The position numbers and the translations under genes are program-made. Source: Oscillospiraceae bacterium (lineage in GTDB: Bacteria > Bacillota > Clostridia > Oscillospirales > Ruminococcaceae). From it: 57,489 nt of DNA. The notes under the pieces are model-generated. The model saw nothing but the letters and a program-made list of their open reading frames with translations. It was not told the DNA's origin and searched no databases. Location of the stretch: NCBI GenBank assembly GCA_017829005.1, contig JAGAJF010000130.1, positions 1 to 57,489 on the forward strand, read 5' to 3'. This document shows positions 40,201 to 48,400 of the stretch, one piece after another; position 1 is the first letter of the stretch; every line of letters begins with the position of its first letter.

Positions 40201-40240
40201 GGCAGGAGGCAAGAGATATGAACAGCGCTTGCCTTCTGCC
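40201..40240. terminator. Bidirectional terminator
   Basis: GGCAGGAGGCAAG (40201-40213) and CTTGCCTTCTGCC (40228-40240) form a 13-bp stem with one G-T pair. Minus-strand reading ends in TTTATTTTTT (DUF378 gene); plus-strand reading ends in CTTTTGC (amidase gene), which is weaker. Confidence 0.75.
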
Positions 40241-40262
40241 CTTTTGCATTTTCCGTTTTCCT

Positions 40263-40475
40263 TTAATGACCTCTTGCCTCGGCACTTGCAGGCTCCCTGA
40301 ACAGCAGGGTAATGCACCATACCGCCGACAGCGCAACTAAGATATACACCACTCTGCTGAGAAGTGCGCCCGTTCCGCCGAACAGCCAGGCTACAAGGTC
40401 AAAGCTGAATATTCCCACAAGACCCCAGTTAAGTCCGCCGATGATGAGCAGAACAAGAGCTATCTTGTCAAACAT
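40263..40475 (-). CDS. DUF378 small membrane protein
   Basis: A 70-residue protein with two helices: MFDKIALVLLIIGGLNWGLVGIFSFDLVAWLFG and LLSRVVYILVALSAVWCITLLF. The IGGLNWGL..FDLVA block is the DUF378 signature. It is an inner-membrane protein of unknown role. Upstream on the same strand lies a long-stem leader (40503-40549), which it may share with the divergent GGDEF gene. Confidence 0.88.
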   Translation of the reverse strand: MFDKIALVLLIIGGLNWGLVGIFSFDLVAWLFGGTGALLSRVVYILVALSAVWCITLLFREPASAEARGH

Positions 40476-40502
40476 ATTAAGACCTACTTTCTATAGTAAA
40501 AT

Positions 40503-40585
40503 GAAACGCCGATAAGCCTTTGTTTTCAAGTTCTCTACCGGCGTTTCCGCAAACCCGAGGAATGTCCTCGCTGTTATTATCTGAA
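40503..40585. other. Hairpin-rich divergent leader, DUF378 / GGDEF
   Basis: GAAACGCCG and CGGCGTTTC, near 40503-40511 and 40541-40549, are perfect 9-bp arms about 29 nt apart. They are followed on the plus strand by a small GAGGA/TCCTC hairpin. No known riboswitch consensus was recognised. It could be a leader RNA in either direction or an operator. Confidence 0.45.
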
Positions 40586-40702
40586 AATAAACAAGGATTA
40601 TTCACCGAATAATTTTCTATATTGCTAAAGTTTTTCCATTGTTATGCCGATATAAATTATATATTACAAAATTTTCAAGTAAATTGACGGAGGAGCAGCA
40701 TT

Positions 40703-41791
40703 TTGAAAAACACAGAGACAAAACAGCTATTTTCAAAGATATTCGTTGACGGCACAGCTGTCACGAACAGGATAAAATACACCATTCTCCAATGGGCTGC
40801 GGCAACTGTTCACTTTCTGCTTATTTTTATCTTTGCCTCGGTAGGGGTTTACAGCATGGTGGTATTCAATATTGCCAGCACCATCTGCTATATCCTCTGC
40901 GGCATACTTGTGAAAAAAGAGCGATATATCCTGTTTTATTACATAGCCTTTGTGGAAATATGCCTTCACTCCTACATCGCCACCATACTTGTGGGCTGGG
41001 CGCCGGGATTTCCATTGTATATAATCGGTATAATGCCCGTCATTTTCTATATGCATTTTTCCCTTGACGAAAGCGCAGGGCTTCACGAATCGCTGCTTAT
41101 CGGGCTTTGCTGTCTGCTGACCTTTGTTGTCTGCAAGATTATCTCCTATAGGATAGAGCCAATATATATCATTTCCGAAAGGGCAGCCACATATATTTAC
41201 ATTTTCAACACCTTCTGCACCTTTGGTCTGCTGCTGTTTTTCTCCCTTTTTTTCCTTCGTGAGATACAGTTTTCAAGATATGTCCTTGAGGAGCAGAACG
41301 CCAAGCTTGACAAGATAGCGGGTATCGACGCTCTCACAGGGCTTTACAACCGCCGAAGCATGGACAAGCTGCTGAACAATGCAGTAAACTCGGGCAAGAC
41401 ATTTTCTGTTATTATGTGCGATATCGACGATTTTAAAAAAATAAATGACGCCTACGGTCACAACAGCGGAGATGAGGTTCTGAGACGTATCTCGGAGGCG
41501 GTCATGTCAATTCTTCGCGATAATGATTTCGTATGCAGATGGGGCGGTGAGGAGATACTTATCCTTGCGGGGGCTACTCCTCTGAACGGCGCCGCTCTGG
41601 TGGCAGAGCGGATAAGGACGCATATCGAGGAAATGGAGATAATGTGCGATGACTGCTGTATCAGATGCACCATCACCGCTGGCGCCGCCGAAAGCACCGA
41701 AGCAGGCAGCATTGACGAAATAATCGGTCTTGCGGACGAACGTCTCTACTGCGGAAAAAAGTCGGGCAAAAACAAGGTAGTTTCGGAATAA
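40703..41791 (+). CDS. Membrane diguanylate cyclase (GGDEF)
   Basis: A 362-residue protein with six hydrophobic helices in residues about 25-190 and a C-terminal GGDEF domain. The domain has AGIDALTGLYNRRSMDKLL, VIMCDIDDFKKINDAYGHNSGDEVLR, an I-site candidate RDND, and the active site WGGEEIL (GGEEF class, active). It should make cyclic di-GMP in response to a membrane-sensed signal. Translation begins at TTG 40703 with GGAGGAG upstream. No EAL or HD-GYP phosphodiesterase lies in the window. Confidence 0.9.
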   Translation: MKNTETKQLFSKIFVDGTAVTNRIKYTILQWAAATVHFLLIFIFASVGVYSMVVFNIASTICYILCGILVKKERYILFYYIAFVEICLHSYIATILVGWAPGFPLYIIGIMPVIFYMHFSLDESAGLHESLLIGLCCLLTFVVCKIISYRIEPIYIISERAATYIYIFNTFCTFGLLLFFSLFFLREIQFSRYVLEEQNAKLDKIAGIDALTGLYNRRSMDKLLNNAVNSGKTFSVIMCDIDDFKKINDAYGHNSGDEVLRRISEAVMSILRDNDFVCRWGGEEILILAGATPLNGAALVAERIRTHIEEMEIMCDDCCIRCTITAGAAESTEAGSIDEIIGLADERLYCGKKSGKNKVVSE

Positions 41792-41879
41792 TTACGAATT
41801 TTATCCCAAAAAATATTGTATATATTTAAAGTTAAAGCACAGAACAGCACATTACTCCCGTGAAAGGATGATCACAAGA

Positions 41880-42821
41880 ATGGTAAAATTCGCAGCAGTG
41901 ACTTCAATAAACAGAGAAGCGAAAAAACCCGAAGGCTTTATCAAGCTTTCCGAGGACAATTATTCCGCATATATCGCAGAAGCGGCTCAGAGAGCGATAC
42001 TCTCGGAAAAGCCCATTATCCTGCTGTCGGGTCCCTCAGGCTCGGGCAAGACCTCGGCGGCGCTTAGGCTTGAAAAATGCCTTCGTGAGCAGGGATATGC
42101 GGCTCATACCCTGTCTATGGATAACTATTTTCTCCCCATTGACGAGGAAAGCGCAAAGGAGCTGCCCCGTGACGAGGAGGGAAACATTGACCTTGAGTCT
42201 CCGCTGAGACTTGATATCCCCCTGTTTTCGGAGCATCTTCGTAAGCTTGCGGCAGGCGAGGAATTTGATATGCCCCGCTTTGACTTTGCCACACAGTCAC
42301 GAAGCGGCTCTGTAAAGATGTCACGAAAGCATAACGAGATAATGATAATCGAGGGCATACACGCATTAAATCCCACCGTAACAGGCGACACACACAAATT
42401 CGCCATGTGTATGTACGTCTCTGTCCGCACAAGGCTCAAAGCCGCCGACGGGACACTTCTCCACCCCAGACACATCAGGCTTATGCGCCGTCTCTGCCGC
42501 GACAAGCTTTTCAGAAAGAGACAGTATGAGGAAAGCTTTAAGATGTTCACCAGCGTTTCGAGAGGCGAGGATCTGTACATAACCCCCTACAAGTCACGGG
42601 CAGATTTCGATATCGACACCTTTATCGCCTATGAAGCTTCTGTTTACAAAAATTTCCTGATTGATGGGCTTACCGCTCAGAAGGATAAGGAGCTGGCAAA
42701 GTTCCCTGCCTGTGAGGAAATTCTGAAATTCTTGGGCGAGCTTGACCCTGTTGCCCCCGAATATGTTCCCCCCGCTTCTATGATAAGAGAATTCATAGGC
42801 GGCAGCGAGCTTAATTACTGA
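41880..42821 (+). CDS. Nucleoside (uridine-type) kinase
   Basis: A 313-residue P-loop kinase of the phosphoribulokinase/uridine kinase family: LLSGPSGSGKTSAALRLEKCL (Walker A, residues 51-58), TLSMDNYFLPIDEESAKELP, DIPLFSEHLRKLAAGEEFDMPRFDF, MIIEGIHALNP and HPRHIRLMRRLCRDKLFR. These match the clostridial nucleoside kinase group, often fused to a TGS-like N-terminus that is absent here. It phosphorylates uridine/cytidine or a related nucleoside. The start at 41880 is preferred because the ATG at 41868 overlaps the AAAGGA site. Confidence 0.85.
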   Translation: MVKFAAVTSINREAKKPEGFIKLSEDNYSAYIAEAAQRAILSEKPIILLSGPSGSGKTSAALRLEKCLREQGYAAHTLSMDNYFLPIDEESAKELPRDEEGNIDLESPLRLDIPLFSEHLRKLAAGEEFDMPRFDFATQSRSGSVKMSRKHNEIMIIEGIHALNPTVTGDTHKFAMCMYVSVRTRLKAADGTLLHPRHIRLMRRLCRDKLFRKRQYEESFKMFTSVSRGEDLYITPYKSRADFDIDTFIAYEASVYKNFLIDGLTAQKDKELAKFPACEEILKFLGELDPVAPEYVPPASMIREFIGGSELNY

Positions 42822-42822
42822 T

Positions 42823-42870
42823 ACGAAAAAACGACCGCTCCACAGCAATGTGAAGCGGTCGTTTTTTCGT
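42823..42870. terminator. Strong bidirectional terminator
   Basis: A perfect 17-bp stem, 42823-42839 with 42854-42870, begins with ACGAAAAAA and ends with TTTTTTCGT. It has a further CACA/TGTG pairing in the loop. It terminates both the kinase gene and the convergent chaperone operon; the outermost base belongs to the dnaJ stop codon. Confidence 0.9.
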
Positions 42871-44030
42871 TATATATCGCTTTTAAGTATATCCTTAACC
42901 TTGTCAAAGAAGCTTTTGCGCTTGTTGTAATTGCCGTCGCCCAAACTTTCCTCGAACTTTTTCAGAAGCTCCTTCTGATTTCTGTTAAGATTTTTGGGAA
43001 CTTCCACATTAACGGTAACATACTGGTCTCCTCTGTCGGAGCGGTTTATACGTTTAACGCCCTTGCCTCTTATTCTGAACACAGTACCCGACTGAGTTCC
43101 CTCGGCAATGGTTATCTTGCCCTTGCCGTCAATGCAGGGTATCTCTATCTCATCGCCTAAAACTGCCTGAGTGAAGGTGATAGGCACCTCAGTGCGGATA
43201 TCGTAGCCGTCCCTCTCGAAAATGGGATCGGGACGAACCTGGATAGTTACATGGAGATCGCCGCTTGGACCGCCGTTTGCACCGCTGTGACCCTGACCTC
43301 TTACCTGGAGCGTCTGACCGTCGTCAATGCCCGCAGGAATGGTAACGGTAACAGTCTTAGCCACAGAAACTCTGCCCGAACCGTGACACTTGGAGCAGGG
43401 ATTTGTAATGACCTTGCCCTTTCCGCCGCAGCGTGTGCAGGGACGCTGTGAGGATATCATACCCAGCGGAGTGCGCTGAGCGGTCTTGACATAACCCGTG
43501 CCGCGGCATTCGGAACAGGTCTCAGCCGAAGAGCCTGCCGCTGCACCCGTGCCGCCGCAGTCGGAACAGCTTTCCGTCCTGTTGACCTTGATGTCCACCT
43601 TTGTACCGTTGCAGGCGTCCATAAAGTCAATGGTGGCATAGGTCTGGATATCCTGACCTCTTCTGGGAGCATTGGGATTTGATGACCTGCCGCCGAAGCT
43701 GCTTCCGCCGAAAATGGAGCTGAAAATATCGCCGATATCGCCCATATCTCCGAAGCCGCCAAATCCGCCGAAGCCTCCGCCGCCCCCTGCGCCGAAATTG
43801 GGATCAACGCCTGCAAAGCCGAACTGATCGTACTTAGCCTTTTTATCGGGGTCAGAGAGACATTCATATGCCTCGTTGACCTCCTTCATTTTCTCCTCGC
43901 ACTCCTTGTCGTCGGGGTGGAGGTCGGGGTGGTATTTTTTAACGCAGGCACGGTATGCCTTTTTTATTTCATCGTCCGAAGCTCCCTTTGAAAGCCCCAG
44001 CACCTCATAATAATCTCTCTTGTCAGCCAT
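42870..44030 (-). CDS. dnaJ: Chaperone protein DnaJ
   Basis: A 386-residue type I Hsp40 that delivers substrates to DnaK and stimulates its ATPase. The J domain is residues 1-70 with the HPD motif in YHPDLHPDD, followed by a Gly/Phe-rich segment (GAGGGGGFGGFGGFGD). Four zinc-binding repeats follow (CSDCGGTG, CSECRGTG, CTRCGGKG, CSKCHGSG), then the C-terminal substrate-binding domain. The start at 44030 (MADKRDYYEVLGL) is taken rather than 44051. Last gene of hrcA-grpE-dnaK-dnaJ, separated from dnaK by two intercistronic hairpins. Confidence 0.97.
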   Translation of the reverse strand: MADKRDYYEVLGLSKGASDDEIKKAYRACVKKYHPDLHPDDKECEEKMKEVNEAYECLSDPDKKAKYDQFGFAGVDPNFGAGGGGGFGGFGGFGDMGDIGDIFSSIFGGSSFGGRSSNPNAPRRGQDIQTYATIDFMDACNGTKVDIKVNRTESCSDCGGTGAAAGSSAETCSECRGTGYVKTAQRTPLGMISSQRPCTRCGGKGKVITNPCSKCHGSGRVSVAKTVTVTIPAGIDDGQTLQVRGQGHSGANGGPSGDLHVTIQVRPDPIFERDGYDIRTEVPITFTQAVLGDEIEIPCIDGKGKITIAEGTQSGTVFRIRGKGVKRINRSDRGDQYVTVNVEVPKNLNRNQKELLKKFEESLGDGNYNKRKSFFDKVKDILKSDI

Positions 44031-44050
44031 AAATATGACCATCCTTTCCA

Positions 44051-44110
44051 AAGAGCGCCTGTATCACGCTCTTAAAACCGACAACAAGGGCGGAGAAAAT
44101 GTCCGCCCTT
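44051..44110 (-). promoter_or_regulatory. Two hairpins between dnaK and dnaJ
   Basis: AAGGGCGGA / TCCGCCCTT (44086-44110) and AAGAGCG / CGCTCTT (44051-44073) are perfect stems in the intercistronic space. Neither has a T-run, so they look like RNA processing or stability elements rather than a terminator; the second ends just before the dnaJ ribosome binding site. Confidence 0.6.
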
Positions 44111-44135
44111 TGCCGCAAAATAATTATGCCAAAAA

Positions 44136-45971
44136 TTATGACTCTGTGAATTCTGCGTCAACGAAGCCGTCATCATTGCCGCCGTTTGAAGCGCCGTTAT
44201 CCTGAGGAGCCTCGCCCTGTGCAGCCTGTCCTGCTGCGCCTGCAGCCTGATATACCTTGGAAGAAAGGTCATAAACAGCCTTCTGCAGCTCGTCGGTCTT
44301 AGCCTTCATATCAGCAGTATTGCCGCTCTCGATAGCCTTCTTGAGTTCATCTATCTTAGCCTGAATGGGAGCCTTGTCGGACTCGCTTACCTTGTCGCCG
44401 AAATCGGTGAGAGCCTTTTCGCTCTGGAATACGAGGGACTCAGCCTGATTTTTGATGTCAACCTCTTCCTTGCGCTTCTTGTCCTCTTCCGCATATCTCT
44501 CAGCTTCCTCAACAGCCTTGTCGATATCCTCCTTGGACATATTGGAGGAGGACTGAATGGTGATGTTCTGCTCCTTGCCTGTGCCAAGATCCTTTGCAGA
44601 TACGTGAACGATACCGTTGGAGTCGATGTCAAATGTTACCTCGATCTGAGGGATACCTCTGGGTGCGGGAGCGATGCCGTCAAGACGGAACATACCAAGC
44701 TGCTTGTTGTCCTTTGCAAATTCTCTCTCGCCCTGGAGAACGTTGATATCAACAGCTGTCTGATTATCGGCAGCGGTGGAGAATACCATTGTGTGCTTGA
44801 TGGGGATAGCCTTGTTTCTCTCGATCATCTTTGTGCATACGCCGCCCATAGTCTCGATACCGAGAGAAAGAGGAGTAACGTCACGGAGAACCATTCCCGT
44901 AACATCGCCTGTGAATACACCGCCCTGGAGAGCAGCACCGAGAGCAACGCACTCATCGGGGTTGATGCCCTTGAAGGGCTCTGTGTTCATAAACTTCTTA
45001 ACAGCCTCCTGAACCGCAGGGATTCTGGAAGAACCGCCAACCATAAGCACCTTGTTGATGTCGGAGGGCTTGAGACCTGCGTCGGCAAGTGCCTGCTTAA
45101 CGGGACCCATTGTGGACTCAACGAGGTCGTGAGTCAGCTCGTCGAACTTAGCCTTTGTAAGAGTAAGCTCAAGGTGCTTGGGGCCTGTTGCATCGGCAGT
45201 GATATAGGGAAGGTTTATCATAGATGTGGGAGTGGAGGAAAGCTCTATCTTGGACTTTTCTGCAGCCTCTTTAAGTCTCTGCATAGCCATCTTGTCGCCG
45301 GAAAGGTCAATTCCGTCGGAAGCCTTGAAGGAGTCGATCATCCAGTTGATAATACGCTGGTCGAAATCATCGCCGCCCAGGTGGTTGTTACCTGCGGTAG
45401 CCTTAACCTCCTGAACGCCGTCGCCCATTTCGATGATGGATACATCGAAGGTACCGCCGCCCAGGTCGTAAACCATAACGGTCTGATCCTGCTCCTTGTC
45501 GATACCGTAGGAAAGAGCTGCAGCAGTAGGCTCGTTGATTATTCTCTTTACATTGAGACCTGCGATCTGTCCTGCGTCCTTTGTAGCCTGACGCTGAGCA
45601 TCGGTGAAGTATGCGGGAACGGTGATAACAGCCTCTGTAACAGGCTCGCCCAGATATGCCTCAGCGTCTGCCTTAAGCTTCTGGAGTATCATAGCGGAAA
45701 TTTCCTGAGGGGTGTACTTCTTGTCGCCGATAGTTACCTTGTAGTCTGTACCCATATGTCTCTTGATAGAGGAAACAGTTCTCTCAGCGTTTGTAACAGC
45801 CTGGCGCTTAGCTACCTGACCTACAAGTCTCTCGCCTGTCTTAGTGAAGCCTACAACGGAGGGAGTGGTTCTTGCACCTTCGGAGTTTGCAATTACGACT
45901 GCGCTGCCGCCCTCCATAACGGCTACGCAGGAGTTAGTTGTACCAAGGTCGATACCAATGATCTTTGACAT
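44136..45971 (-). CDS. dnaK: Chaperone protein DnaK (Hsp70)
   Basis: A 611-residue ATP-dependent chaperone. The ATPase domain has [46 protein letters not shown] and [17 protein letters not shown]; the substrate-binding domain has [16 protein letters not shown]. The helical lid ends in a Gly/Ala-rich tail with [11 protein letters not shown]. The segment missing after GTDYKV is typical for Firmicutes DnaK. The start at 45971 (MSKIIG) follows AAAGGAAG; the ORF extends six codons upstream without support. Confidence 0.98.
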   Translation of the reverse strand: MSKIIGIDLGTTNSCVAVMEGGSAVVIANSEGARTTPSVVGFTKTGERLVGQVAKRQAVTNAERTVSSIKRHMGTDYKVTIGDKKYTPQEISAMILQKLKADAEAYLGEPVTEAVITVPAYFTDAQRQATKDAGQIAGLNVKRIINEPTAAALSYGIDKEQDQTVMVYDLGGGTFDVSIIEMGDGVQEVKATAGNNHLGGDDFDQRIINWMIDSFKASDGIDLSGDKMAMQRLKEAAEKSKIELSSTPTSMINLPYITADATGPKHLELTLTKAKFDELTHDLVESTMGPVKQALADAGLKPSDINKVLMVGGSSRIPAVQEAVKKFMNTEPFKGINPDECVALGAALQGGVFTGDVTGMVLRDVTPLSLGIETMGGVCTKMIERNKAIPIKHTMVFSTAADNQTAVDINVLQGEREFAKDNKQLGMFRLDGIAPAPRGIPQIEVTFDIDSNGIVHVSAKDLGTGKEQNITIQSSSNMSKEDIDKAVEEAERYAEEDKKRKEEVDIKNQAESLVFQSEKALTDFGDKVSESDKAPIQAKIDELKKAIESGNTADMKAKTDELQKAVYDLSSKVYQAAGAAGQAAQGEAPQDNGASNGGNDDGFVDAEFTES

Positions 45972-46032
45972 AAAAATTCTTCCTTTCAAAACGTGGATTT
46001 GTTCATTTTATTTTTCCTGATATAGGGAAATG

Positions 46033-46611
46033 TTACGGATTAGCCACCGTCACCATTGCATGGCGGATAACCTTTTTGCCTAAGGTGTAGCCCTTTTGGA
46101 GAACTGCCGCAACGGTGTTCTCTCCAAGATTTTCGTCCTCGCAGCTGCTTACCGCATTGTGGAGATTGGGGTCAAAGGGCTGACCCTGAGCGGGTATCTC
46201 CGAAACGCCCAGCTTTTCAAGAATGGTAAGATACTGCTTGAAAATCATCTCAATTCCCTTCTTGAAATTCTCGTCGGAACATTCTGCTGTTGCAGCTCTT
46301 TCAAAGTTGTCGATAACTCCCAGAACTTCGGTAACTGTCTTCATAAGAGCGTTGTCATAAGCGTCCTGCTTTTCCTTGAGGGAGCGTGTGCGGTAGTTGT
46401 AATACTCGGCGTCAAGGCGGAGATATTTTTCCTTTTCGTCCGCAAGCTCCTTTTTAAGGCTTTCCACCTCTGCCGCAAGCTTTTCCTCGGCAGTAGGCTC
46501 GGGAGCCGCTTCCTCCGCAGGCTTTTCGGCATTTTCGGCAGCTTCCTGTTCAGCTGTTTCCTGCTCCTCGGGGATATCTTCTGTAATATCTGTCTGCTTT
46601 TCTTCTGCCAT
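46033..46611 (-). CDS. grpE: Nucleotide exchange factor GrpE
   Basis: A 192-residue homodimeric factor that releases ADP from DnaK. Residues 1-50 are acidic, Glu/Ala-rich and disordered. A long coiled coil follows (EKLAAEVESLKKELADEKEKYLRLDAEYYNYRTRS, within the segment 45-85). The C-terminal beta domain contains NPNLHNAVSS-like PFDPNLHNAVSS and GYTLGKKVIRHAMVTVA, the family signature. It begins 10 nt after hrcA, whose stop lies in the grpE ribosome binding site. Confidence 0.97.
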   Translation of the reverse strand: MAEEKQTDITEDIPEEQETAEQEAAENAEKPAEEAAPEPTAEEKLAAEVESLKKELADEKEKYLRLDAEYYNYRTRSLKEKQDAYDNALMKTVTEVLGVIDNFERAATAECSDENFKKGIEMIFKQYLTILEKLGVSEIPAQGQPFDPNLHNAVSSCEDENLGENTVAAVLQKGYTLGKKVIRHAMVTVANP

Positions 46612-46620
46612 TTTTATATA

Positions 46621-47682
46621 TCATCCTTTCTGTCCGTCATCTTTCGTTTCCAGCGCAGGTGGGAAAACATCGGAGTCCTCCGAAAGCAGCTCGCTTATCC
46701 TTTCGGTCATATACTCGATGTAAGGTATCACCTTTGCATAATCAAGTCTCAGAGGACCAATAAGTCCCAGCGAACCCGCCGTCCGCCTGCCCTTTTTAAT
46801 GGGGGAAACGATCATACTCGAATTTCCGATAACGAAGCCGCCGTCCTCTCCGAACAGTACCTTCAGCTCACTGAAGCTGTCGTCCAAAAGCTTTGAAAAC
46901 TCATTTTTCTGCTCAAAGAATTTTATAACGTCGCCTGCTTCGATATCGTTTCGCTTCAAAAGGTTCTTTTCGCAGCTGACGTGAACATCGCTCTGCATAA
47001 AGCCCTTCGCAAGCTCTCTTATCCCCTTCATAAGGGGGGAAAGAGTAACGGTATATGCACCCATCGCCTCGGCAAGGCGCTCCAGCGTTTCGTCCGAAAG
47101 GCTGTCAACGCTCATTCCGCTGAGGTTTTTGGTCATATATTCATTGAAAAACGCAAGCTGCTCGTGAGTAAGGTCAAGCTCCAGCCTGCACACCTTGTTC
47201 TGTATGCTGCCCGACGAGGTTATCATCAGAAGCACATACATATGCTTTCCCGTGGGAACAGCATCGACCTTTGCAATTACCGAAAACTGGGGAGCGCAGT
47301 TTGAAACTACAGCCGCACAGTCGGTTATCTCCGCCAGCGCCCTTGTGGCATTGTCAATGAGAGCCTCTTCCGAGGAGAAATCCTCACCGATAGCTTCGTC
47401 GAGCATCGCCTTTTCATCGTCCGTAAGCGCCCTTTTGGGCATAAGCGTTTCAATATAAAGCTTATAGCCGCTGTAGGTGGGGATACGCCCTGCGGAGGTA
47501 TGAGGCTGCTCAAGGAAACCAAGCTGCTCCAGCATTGCCATATCGTTTCTGATAGTGGCGGAGGAAACTCTGATATCGGGGAGAGCGGCAATGGTTTTTG
47601 AGCCTACAGGCTCTCCTGTCCGGATATATTCATCAACAACTGCAGCCAGAATTCTGAGCTTTCTGTCGTCCAGCAGGATCAT
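46621..47682 (-). CDS. hrcA: Heat-inducible transcription repressor HrcA
   Basis: A 353-residue repressor that binds CIRCE and whose folding depends on GroEL. It has an N-terminal winged helix (LDDRKLRILAAVVDEYIRTGEPVGSKTIA; RVSSATIRNDMAMLEQLGFLEQPHTSAGRIPT) and a C-terminal GAF-like dimerisation region ending GSLGLIGPLRLDYAKVIPYIEYM. ATG 47682 is used; a GTG one codon upstream is also in frame. It is the first gene of the chaperone operon and is autoregulated through the CIRCE at 47718-47744. Confidence 0.97.
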   Translation of the reverse strand: MILLDDRKLRILAAVVDEYIRTGEPVGSKTIAALPDIRVSSATIRNDMAMLEQLGFLEQPHTSAGRIPTYSGYKLYIETLMPKRALTDDEKAMLDEAIGEDFSSEEALIDNATRALAEITDCAAVVSNCAPQFSVIAKVDAVPTGKHMYVLLMITSSGSIQNKVCRLELDLTHEQLAFFNEYMTKNLSGMSVDSLSDETLERLAEAMGAYTVTLSPLMKGIRELAKGFMQSDVHVSCEKNLLKRNDIEAGDVIKFFEQKNEFSKLLDDSFSELKVLFGEDGGFVIGNSSMIVSPIKKGRRTAGSLGLIGPLRLDYAKVIPYIEYMTERISELLSEDSDVFPPALETKDDGQKG

Positions 47683-47717
47683 CACCCTCTTCCTTTAGCA
47701 CTTTAAACATCATTCTG

Positions 47718-47744
47718 TTAGCACTCATTCTTCTTGAGTGCTAA
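47718..47744. promoter_or_regulatory. CIRCE operator (perfect)
   Basis: TTAGCACTC, 9 nt, GAGTGCTAA exactly matches the CIRCE consensus. It lies immediately downstream of the -10 of the hrcA promoter and about 36 nt before the ATG, where HrcA blocks initiation. Confidence 0.97.
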
Positions 47745-47748
47745 TTAT

Positions 47749-47776
47749 ATTATACACCATTTTTCCGACTTGTCAA
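47749..47776 (-). promoter_or_regulatory. Sigma-A promoter of the heat-shock operon
   Basis: Minus strand TTGACA (47771-47776), 16-nt spacer, TATAAT (47749-47754). Both hexamers are exact. It lies between the two CIRCE sites. Confidence 0.85.
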
Positions 47777-47794
47777 GGGGTTTTGAAAAAAAAT

Positions 47795-47821
47795 TTAGCA
47801 AATTCACCGGGGGAGTGCTAA
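47795..47821. promoter_or_regulatory. Second, half-degenerate CIRCE-like site
   Basis: TTAGCAAAT, 9 nt, GAGTGCTAA. The right arm is a perfect CIRCE half and the left arm matches 6 of 9; the 9-nt spacing is conserved. It sits 18 nt upstream of the -35, with centres 77 bp apart between the two sites. Confidence 0.65.
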
Positions 47822-47923
47822 AAGTCACGTCCCAACAGCGGTATGACAGGCATTTTACACGTTAATTATGCCCGAATCCCTTTGGACACGCTTTATAGTC
47901 AATATTTTTTATTATTATCATTC

Positions 47924-48304
47924 TCAGTCTCCCGAAAGCAGATGAAGGGTCTCGGGAAATATCTCCCAGTAAAACCTTCTTGCCGATCGGGGAAAATCAT
48001 CAAGAATACCGTGTTCGGGGTCGTAAAAAATGCCCTCAGCATACAGCGACCAATGCCAGCAGCGGGGAGTTTCAAGGCTTAGAAGTGCGCAGGGAGGAAG
48101 GTCTGCTTTCGTCTGTGCCTGTTTGCGCTCAGGCGAAAATTTTACGCCGTGTTCGGTCAGGACGCGCTTCATTTCCCGCAGGTCGGTCTCCCGTTCATTT
48201 CCCAGATATTTACAGATGCAGTCCACAGTCGTTCCCAGCAGCATTGCAAGGACTGCCTGACCGCATTGAAGGTCGGTAGGCTCGTGAATGTACTTAATGT
48301 TCAT
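47924..48304 (-). CDS. Papain-like / C39-like cysteine peptidase-fold protein
   Basis: A 126-residue protein: EPTDLQCGQAVLAMLLGTTVD (QCGQ with the would-be catalytic cysteine), then HWSLYAEGIFYDPEHGILDDF with the His and Asp positions of the C39/papain-like fold. No signal peptide, ATPase or transporter domain is attached, so this is the stand-alone short form often annotated as C39-like or AvrRpt2-like. A peptidase or a degenerate binding role are both possible. It has a GGAG site upstream of ATG 48304. Its neighbours, the heat-shock operon and a cation antiporter, give no clue. Confidence 0.7.
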   Translation of the reverse strand: MNIKYIHEPTDLQCGQAVLAMLLGTTVDCICKYLGNERETDLREMKRVLTEHGVKFSPERKQAQTKADLPPCALLSLETPRCWHWSLYAEGIFYDPEHGILDDFPRSARRFYWEIFPETLHLLSGD

Positions 48305-48348
48305 CTTTATAATGCTCCAATCAGAAATAACATATGTATTTTTTCATA

Positions 48349-48385
48349 AAAAACGACTGCCGCACAAAGCAAATGTGCAGCAGCC
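48349..48385 (-). terminator. Terminator of cation antiporter gene
   Basis: Minus strand GCTGCTGCACA pairs with TGTGCGGCAGT (11 bp with two G-T) around a 7-nt loop, then CGTTTTTT. It lies 15 nt past the stop at 48401. Confidence 0.8.
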
Positions 48386-48400
48386 AAAAATTTCAGATCA

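Noticed and set aside
40503-40585. c-di-GMP-I or -II riboswitch before the GGDEF gene
   Set aside because: The conserved GEMM loop sequences and tetraloop receptor are not present; only generic stems were found.
44604-45968. Long plus-strand open frame opposite dnaK (454 codons)
   Set aside because: Shadow of dnaK; the well-known mirror frame of Hsp70 genes arises from codon usage and has no start signals here.
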